Source of the DNA: Anomaloglossus baeobatrachus | Lineage: Eukaryota > Chordata > Amphibia > Anura > Aromobatidae | Direction: 5' to 3' | DNA length: 64,000 nt | Assembly: GCF_048569485.1 (NCBI RefSeq) | Contig: NC_134353.1 | Span: 529,759,008 to 529,823,007, forward strand | Shown here: piece by piece, positions 57,107-64,000 of the stretch | How positions within the stretch are numbered: the first letter of the stretch is position 1 | Layout of the letters: every line of letters begins with the position of its first letter | The notes under the pieces: generated by a model | Told to the model about the DNA's origin: nothing | Seen by the model: only the letters and a program-made list of their open reading frames with translations | Database searches by the model: none | Translations under genes and position numbers: made by a program

Positions 57107-60100
57107 GACATCTATCCTCTGGGCACCAGAGCCCTCTGTCTGAAACTCTGGTTTTGAGCTGAAACCCCTTTGGGGTAATGGGGTACACATTCTGTGTCCT
57201 CCCCAGTTTATCGCAGGGACTCTGGTTTGCCCTCTTTTCTATACGTAGCTGTCCGCATTTTCGTTACTAACATATCTGGTTTATGTCACCTCTTAATAAT
57301 TATATTGGTTTGCTACTAGGGCGGTGGGGATTGCCTACTCCCCTCTCTTTGTTACCTTGCAGTTAGTTTTCGACCCTTGCTGTGGCCACACAGTGTCTAT
57401 AGCTGCCAACCCCTTGTTAGGGTTAGAGTTACCCTGGTTCCTGCTACGGAAGAGTCGGTATAGGAGGTTAGGGTGAAGAAATTGATAAAGTTTGATATTA
57501 TGCAACGTTTTTCTTCTTTGACCCTGGTCGGAGAGGAGGGTGGCGGGGGTGAAGGTCTTCGCCGGTGTCCTCCCTCCTCTCCGGTACCATTTGAGACATG
57601 TAAATGTTATGCTTTATATGTTATATGTTTCGTCATTGTTTTCCCTCATTCCTCATGTGTCTGCCCCAGCCGAGGTGAGAAAAGCATTTGGACCCATCAC
57701 GGGCCTTTGCGCAACTCTGAGACAGATTATGAGCCTTTGAGCAATATCGAGATGGAGGGTATTGAGTTAACCTTCGTATGTAATGCTATTTCCGCTTTAT
57801 ACTGTTTCAACTTAAAATATGGTTAAAATTTTAACGTTAAATGTCAAGGGTTTAAACTCAAACATTAAGAGGCGTATGGCGCTTGCTGAGATGCGGACCC
57901 AGCGAGCTGATGTGGTTTTTTTGCAAGAAACACACCTGAATCTCAATAGGAACTGCAACTTTGCTAAACACCTATACCCTACAATTTTTTTAGCCTCCCA
58001 AGTAAGGAAAAAAGCAGGTGTGGCGATTTTGATATCAAGGACTTGCCCCATTCAAATTACTACCTCCCTGGCCGACCCACAGGGTAGATACCTCATCCTG
58101 CAAGGGACATATAAGGACATCCCGGTCACTCTGTGTAATGTTTACGCCCCTAATACCTCCCAAATCTTCTTCTTAAATCGGGTATTCCTCAAACTAACAC
58201 GTCTTCCCCCCTCAGCGTGGATTGTGGGAGGAGATTTTAACACCATTTTTTCTGACTCTCTCGACAAACTAACCATCAACAATCAACTGTTAGGCCTGTC
58301 TCAACGTAAATTGACAGCTTCCTTTCGAAAACTGATTCGCAGGTTTGCTTTATTTGACTTGTGGCGTATTAAGCATCCCTTAGAAAAAACCTTTACTTTC
58401 TACTCTCCCCCTCATAGTACACACACCAGGATTGATTTTGATTTTTTTTTTTGGCAACATTCAAGCCCTTAGATTGACGAACAATGTGGATATTGGTGCA
58501 ATAACATGGTCAGACCACGCGCCAATGACTCTCACCCTGGATCAGACAACTTTGCGTACAAGAGTCTGCCACTGGAGGCTCAATGAGTCCCTCCTCAAGA
58601 GAGCACCCTACAGAGATAAATTGGAAGCGGGGCCGATAGAATACTTCGAGAATAACGAGGGGTCAGTGTCTAATTTTTCTACTATTTGGGAAGCCCATAA
58701 GGCCGTCTTTAGAGGGCAATGTATAGCATTAAGTTCCCGCATTAAAAAAGACAGACAATATCAGAGGGATCAGCTCCTCCGAAGTCTCAGAGACTTAGAA
58801 AAAAAAGATGGCCCTTAACCCATTAATACGTACCCTCAGAGAAATAGTAAAGACCCGTACCCAACTGAAGGACCTAGCGGTTAATACAACAGAAAAATTA
58901 CTGCTTTATAGCAGGCATAAATACTATGACAAAGGAAATAAATCCCATTCTCTATTAGCTGGCCAACTTAGAGAGGATAGGGGGAACTCATCTGTTTATG
59001 CCTTGAAAGATGCAGGGGGGAGTATCTTCTATGACCCTACTAAAGTTGCGAAGATCTTTCAGGATTATCTGTCAAGATTGTATTCCTTACCTAGCTCTCT
59101 TCCCACATACCCAGGAAAACAGAGGGAACTGATTCACTCTTTTCTTGAGCAATGTAAGCTGCCCACTCTTACTAAGAGTGCTGTAAATACTCTAAACAAA
59201 GAAATCACAGGCGAAGAGAATGGAGAGGTGCTTAAATTACTTCCTAATGGGAAGTCATCGGGTCCAGACGGGCTGACATATTTCTATTACAAGACATTCG
59301 CAGATCAACTCAATCCCTATCTGGTCCAATTATTTAATGGCTTCCTCACGGGCTCCCCTATACCTACGAGTATGTTACATTCATATATTACGCTTATACC
59401 CAAACCAGGGAAGGATGCAATGGATTGTGCCAATTACAGGGCTATAGCTGACTAAAAATTTTTACTAAGTTATTGGCTCTACGCCTCTCGGTCCTACTCC
59501 CTAACCTTATACACAAAGATCAGGTGGGTTTTGTTCCATGTAGACAGGGGGGGGACAATACCAGGAAGATTATTGACTTAGTGGAGGTTGTCAATAAGAC
59601 GGAGAAGGAGGCAATCCTCCTTAGTTTGGATGCGGAGAAGGCGTTTGACCGCCTGGGGTGGCCATTCATGTTTGAGACGTTACGTCATTTTGGAATTTCG
59701 GGTGCATTTATTACTGCCCTGAAAAGTCTATATTCATGCCCCTCAGCCTCGGTCAAACTTCCTTATGCCACATCTCAACCTTTTCAGATACATAATGGCA
59801 CTCGTCAGGGATGCCCTTTGTCCCCCCTTCTCTTTGTTATGTGCATTGAGCCGTTGGCTGCTGCTATTCGTATTGACCCTAATATACATGGAGTAATGGT
59901 GCGAGACAAAGAGTTTAAGCTATCTTTATATGCGGACGATGTCTTATTGATATTGTCCCAGCCACATATCACTCTCCCGAACTTGCATACCTTATTACTG
60001 CAATTTGGAAGGTTATCAGGGTATAAGGTCAACCAGAGCAAAACGGAGGCTTTGCCTCTTAATATTCCAAAGGGGCGGGTTTCCTCCTTACAAGAAAACT

Positions 60101-61360
60101 ACAATTATAAATGTAAAAATATATCCTTGACATATCTGGGGATAAAATTAACATCTGAGTATAAGCTCTTATATCAACATAACTATCCTAGCTTATTCAC
60201 TGAACTAAAAAGACTCCTACTCAATTTCAACAAGCTCCCACTGTCTTTATTCGGAAGAATCTCTGCGGTCAAAATGTCTGTTTTGCCAAAGCTACTTTAT
60301 TTATTTGAGACCCTTCCGGTGTGTGTACCATACAGAGAGTTACGCAATATACAGTCCATTATACTTCAATTCGTTTGGGCCCATAAGAGACATAGAATTA
60401 AAAAAATGACTTTGCTAGACAGTAAACTGACAGGAGGTTTGGGGGTCCCTGATATTACTAAGTACTACTGGGCAGTACATCTACGTCACATCCCTGCATG
60501 GTCTAACCGCAGTGCCTTCTGTAGATGGATGGAAATAGAGAAGTTATGGCTAGCCCCAATACACCCCAACTCTTACCTATGGGGTACCTCATCTAACAAG
60601 CCTGACCCACATACTTTAGGCCCCATAGCTTTCACCAAGAGGATCTGGGATTGCTGTATAAAAAAGTTTCCACTTAAATCTGAACACTCTCCGTTGACTT
60701 CCTTTCTTTTTAACCCCAGGATGCCAGACGGTATGCAGGGTACAGCGACTAAGACATGGTTTGACAGGAAGCTCTTTTGTTTCGCGGACATAGTGGACGC
60801 GCACTCCAGGACCCTTCTTCCCTACGCCACCATATCTGCTAGATTTAACCTCCCTGGCAGATCCCAGTATCGGTACCTACAAGTTCGACACCTGATGCAC
60901 TCCCTCTTTTCCTCCCTGGAAGTCTCTTCTCCTACACTTTTTGAAAGATTATGCAGAGCTGGGGTCTCTACCAAGGGCCTTATCTCGGACATATATCGCA
61001 TCTTAACTACCCCCTACCCAGAAGACAAGCCGATTCATACATATATTAGCAAATGGGAAGACTTTCTTGGTGAGACCATTCCCCTATGTGTGTGGAGACG
61101 CATCTGGGATACGGCCTCAAAAACTTCCTCATGTTATGTTTATAAGGAAAATCAGTACAAATTACTCATGTATTGGTATCACACCCCATCACTACTACAT
61201 AAGCTAAATCCAGCCTTACCCGATAATTGTTGGAGATGTGGGGCTGCGGGAGGGGACATACCGCACATATTCTGGGTGTGCCCCAATATCCAGAGCTTCT
61301 GGAAGTTGGTGCAATCTCTTATTTACAGAGTAACTGATCTCCAGATACCCCTGGATCCTA

Positions 61361-62332
61361 AAGGCCCCGTCACACTAAGCAACATCGCTAGCAACATCGC
61401 TGCTAACGAACAACTTTTGTGACGTTGCTAGCGATGTTGCTGTGTGTGACATCCAGCAACAACCTGGCCCCTGCTGTGAGGTCGTTGGTTGTTGCTGAAT
61501 GTCCTGGGCCATTTTTTAGTTGTTGCTGTCCTGCTGTGAAGCACACATCGCTGTGTGTGACAGCGAGACAGCAACAACTAAATGTGCAGGCAGCAGGAGC
61601 CGGCTTCTGCGGAGGCTGGTAACCAATGTAAACATCGGGTAACCAAGAAGCCCTGTCCTTGGTTACCCGATATTTACCTTTGTTACCAGCCTCCGCCGCT
61701 CTCACTGTCAGTGCCGGCTCCTGCTCTGTGCACATGTAGCTGCAGGACACATCGGGTTAATTAACCCGATGTGTGCTGTAACTAGGAGAGCAGGGAGCCA
61801 GCGCTAAGCGGTGTGCGCGGCTCCCTGCTCTGTGCACATTTAGCTGCAGCACACATCGGGTAATTAACCCGATGTGTGCTGTAGCTAGGAGAGCAAGGAG
61901 CCAGCGCTAAGCGGTGTGCGCGGCTCCCTGCTCTGTGCACATGTAGCTGCAGCACACATCGGGTAATTAACCTGATGTGTGCTGTAACTAGGAGAGCAGG
62001 GAGCCAGCGCTCAGTGTGCGCTGCTCCCTGTTCTCTGCACGTGTAGCTCCGTGCACTGGTAACCAAGGTAAATATCGGGTTGGTTACCCGATATTTACCT
62101 TAGTTACCAAGCGCAGCATCTTCCACGCGGCGCTGGGGGCTGGTCACTGGTTGATGGTGAGCTCACCAGCAACTCGTGTAGCGACGCTCCAGCGATCCCT
62201 GCCAGGTCAGGTTGCTGGTGGGATCGCTGGAGCGTCGCAGTGTGACATCTCACCAGCAACCTCCTAGCAACTTACCAGCGATCCCTATCGTTGTTGGGAT
62301 CGCTGGTAAGTTGCTTAGTGTGACTGGACCTT
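61361..62332. mobile_element. 972-bp DNA element nested in L1 ORF2
   Basis: Ends AAGGCCCCGTCACACTAAGC and inverse AAGGTCCAGTCACACTAAGC. TA flanks both ends; a clean longer duplication is not evident. The interior has CAGCAACAAC/GTTGTTGCTG words and a tandem array of palindromes (about 61,710-62,035). No transposase. It is younger than the L1. Confidence 0.8.
61710..62035. repeat. Three tandem ~103-bp units, each a palindrome
   Basis: GGCTCCCTGCTCTGTGCACA recurs at 61,819 and 61,922, with a first variant near 61,715. In each unit ACACATCGGGTAATTAACCC is followed by GATGTGTGCTGTA, so TTAATTAA/TAATTA is the centre of a hairpin. The three copies are nearly identical. Confidence 0.85.
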
Positions 62333-62857
62333 TAGTTCTATTTATCAAATGTCCCACCTGTCCAGTTGGGGAGGAGAGTGAAGCAGTTACTGCTACATAT
62401 AACCACAGCAGCCAGGTGTCTAATTGCCCGTAATTGGAGGTTAGCCCATCCGCCCTCACTTAATGATCTCAATTCGCGAATCCAAGATGTGAGGAGGATG
62501 GAGTATTTGTCAGCCATGTCAAATAACACGGTGGATCACTTTGAGGGTGTTTGGTCACTCTGGGACACTCATTGGGCCAATAATGAACAATAGCTCGGCA
62601 TGGCTTGGATGGAAGTCTGATATACTCACCCTCCCTACTCTGTTCCCTCCCTATGTTTCCCCGTCTAGTATTGTATTGTTTGTCTTGTCACATCCCCTGT
62701 TTCTAATCTATCAGTGGAAAATAAGATATGTGCCCTGATTAATGGTTTAAAGTTACTGCTCACATGCTTGTGGGACATGTCTACATATTATTCTATGTTT
62801 GCTTTGAAAAATTTAATAAAATAATCAGTTATAAAAAAAAAGAATCACTGGGATAGG

Positions 62858-63370
62858 TTGAAGCGTTCCAGAGTTATTATCTCTTAAAGTCCAAGGAGAA
62901 TAGAGCTGTGGAGAATAGCGCAAGAGGGTCTTACCAGGCAAACAACAGGCAAGTGAGACGTAGAGAACTCACCTAGAGGGGTTGTGAAAGTCACAAGTCC
63001 TATAATAGCGTAGTACACAGGTGAACAGCTGCAGCCCTGAGGAAGCTAAATGGATTCAGAAGAAGAAACCAGGTGTATTGCCGCACTATCACCAAACCAG
63101 TCGATGTCGATAAATTATTCCATGTCTTTATTCAATTTGCACAGGTCTAGTGAATAAAGACATGCCCAACTCAGCACTCTGCTTTTTTTTTCTCTCTTAT
63201 AAAGTGTTTTTTCCACTTCAATTTACGGATAAACAAAGTTTAGATCATTAATGACCAAGGGTAATTTTTAAAATCTCACCAGTGTCACTTTATGAGTTAT
63301 TTGGATTCGGATGAAGAAATCGGGTTTCTCGCCGCGCTATCACCAAACTAGTCGATGTAGATAAATTATT
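62858..63370. repeat. Local duplication of PLE-derived DNA
   Basis: ATAAATTATTCCATGTCTTT, preceded by CACTATCACCAAACCAGTCG-like words, occurs at about 63,070-63,135 and again at about 63,330-63,392. GGATAAACAA(A)GTTTAGATC is also repeated (63,222 and 63,391). The period of about 170-260 bases varies, so the duplication has been altered since. No gene is in this stretch. Confidence 0.6.
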
Positions 63371-64000
63371 CCATGTCTTTATTCAATTTACGGATAAACA
63401 AGTTTAGATCCTTGACCCCCTCAAATTTATCAAAATCTGATGTTGGAACAAACCCAAGGCCTTTATTCAAGACTGCCCTTTCGGCATCAGTTAGCATATG
63501 TCCTGACAGATTAATTATCTGGGCTGTCCCAGTGGTGCAGGAGGGTTGTTGTTCTGTCGCTGTTTGTTCCTTAGTGGATAATTTGTTGGCTCTAAAAAAC
63601 GATATCCACCACGACCTTTCCCCTTATTCTTACCTCTACCACGAGAGGCTATTGCCCTACCATCCACATCTGACGCTTCCGTATCCGTGGAGGTGCTCTC
63701 TGGCTCACTTTGCCTGACCGGTCTACTAGAGAAGAAATTATAAGCCTTATTATCTCTAAATTCTTGCAAGTCTCTCACATAAAACCTATGTTTTTTTTTC
63801 CTTAAGGTGATATTGAAATTTTTCGATGGTGTTTTGGAGTGTTACTTCCTTAGTTACAAATTCACCATCCCCTGAGAATTTTTTTGTTATATCTATTTGT
63901 TCTCTTAAGGCTATTTCTAGAGACGCTAAATTTTTCTGTTCCTCCTCTAGTAGATATGTCATCAACCTTAGTGAGCACTCTGTCACCTCCTTCTCCCACT
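63371..64000 (-). mobile_element. Penelope-like element, N-terminal part, runs off the right edge
   Basis: On the - strand, a coiled-coil leader (about 63,986-63,790, LEEEQKNLASLEIALREQID), then VRDLQEFRDNKAYNFFSSRP, a serine-rich linker with a basic RGRGKNKGKGRGGYRF stretch, and INLSGHMLTDAERAVLNKGL with GFVPTSDFDKFEGVKDLNLF. The last two are the hallmark lead-in to the PLE reverse transcriptase. The polymerase itself is missing at the left side, so this copy is incomplete and broken. Confidence 0.8.

Larger units (their letters stand above)
57819..62593 (+). pseudogene. L1 ORF2, endonuclease-reverse transcriptase, interrupted
   Basis: The start ATGGTTAAAATTTTAACGTT gives MVKILTLNVKGLNSNIKRR, the endonuclease N-terminus; VVFLQETHL and VGGDFN carry catalytic residues, and SDHAP closes the domain. 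The reverse transcriptase lies at about 59,200-60,100 with LDAEKAFDRLGWPF, GTRQGCPLSPLLFVM and LYADDVLLIL (catalytic YADD). A zinc-knuckle (CWRCGAAGGDIPHIFWVC) is near the end. Breaks: a frameshift in a T run near 58,445, one in an A run near 58,800, and a stop with shift near 59,455. The nested DNA element at 61,361-62,332 interrupts it further. The C-terminal tail resumes to a stop at 62,591-62,593. It cannot make a full protein. Confidence 0.88.
55147..62840 (+). mobile_element. Full-length L1 LINE with 17-bp target-site duplication
   Basis: AGAATCACTGGGATAGG occurs at 55,130-55,146 and again at 62,841-62,857, directly bracketing the element, which starts GGCGTGGCCTGGACGCC and ends in TAAAAAAAA. 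A 5' UTR of about 0.9 kb, ORF1, a spacer of about 700 bp and ORF2 follow in the usual order. A 972-bp DNA element (61,361-62,332) is nested near the end of ORF2. Without it the L1 is about 6.7 kb. The exact duplication indicates a fairly young insertion by target-primed reverse transcription, yet ORF2 is interrupted. Confidence 0.92.

Overview
This window looks like a piece of a large, repeat-rich amphibian genome, most likely a frog. It is AT-rich intergenic DNA filled with Tc1, hAT-like, T2/Kolobok-like and TWA-target-site DNA elements, DIRS and Ngaro-type tyrosine-recombinase retroelements, Penelope-like elements (PLEs), an L1 LINE and CR1/L2-type tails. It holds one clearly recognisable host gene with spliced exons. 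The species call is inferred from repeat types and protein resemblance; no database search was run.

Host gene: a perilipin-2-like gene (PLIN2) lies on the + strand. A TATA/CRE/AP-1 promoter sits at about 20,047-20,158, a non-coding first exon ends at 20,192, seven coding exons run from 20,305 to 25,582, and an AATAAA lies at 25,804. Every splice junction keeps phase and the deduced protein is 417 residues. A minisatellite of about 95-bp monomers (18,164-19,930) ends roughly 190 bp upstream of the TATA box. It was split by an LTR element (14,134-18,163).

Layout: 1-5,520 is mostly unclassified DNA ending in a candidate LTR fossil that holds a MITE next to its polypurine tract. 6,637-8,287 is a structurally intact Tc1 element with an open 345-codon transposase. 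8,404-11,337 is a 2.9-kb non-autonomous DNA element with another nested in it. 11,345-14,133 holds a PLE end, a hAT-like fragment and a minisatellite piece. 14,134-20,000 is the LTR pair and minisatellite, followed by PLIN2. 26,461-27,300 holds MITEs. 27,304-32,045 is a DIRS fossil. 33,575-35,137 is a Tc1 derivative folded into a giant inverted repeat. 35,459-38,365 is a Ngaro-type fossil encoding a tyrosine recombinase and an SGNH hydrolase. 39,770-41,153 is a hAT element with an 8-bp target duplication. 41,340-54,790 is a layered scrapyard of DIRS, solo LTR, PLE, composite inverted-repeat elements and gypsy. 55,147-62,840 is a full-length L1 with a 17-bp target-site duplication and a nested DNA element. 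The right edge is the N-terminal part of a PLE on the - strand.

The most striking observations are four. (i) A ~300-bp non-coding module recurs in four DNA-element contexts, at least three of which have unrelated termini. (ii) Hammerhead-ribozyme-like motifs occur in the PLE ends, one with an intact core. (iii) The snap-back Tc1 could be transcribed into long hairpin RNA against its own family. (iv) The intact Tc1 has nearly identical inverted repeats. The mobile elements do not form a pathway with PLIN2; they are its genomic neighbourhood, and some may affect its chromatin or promoter spacing.
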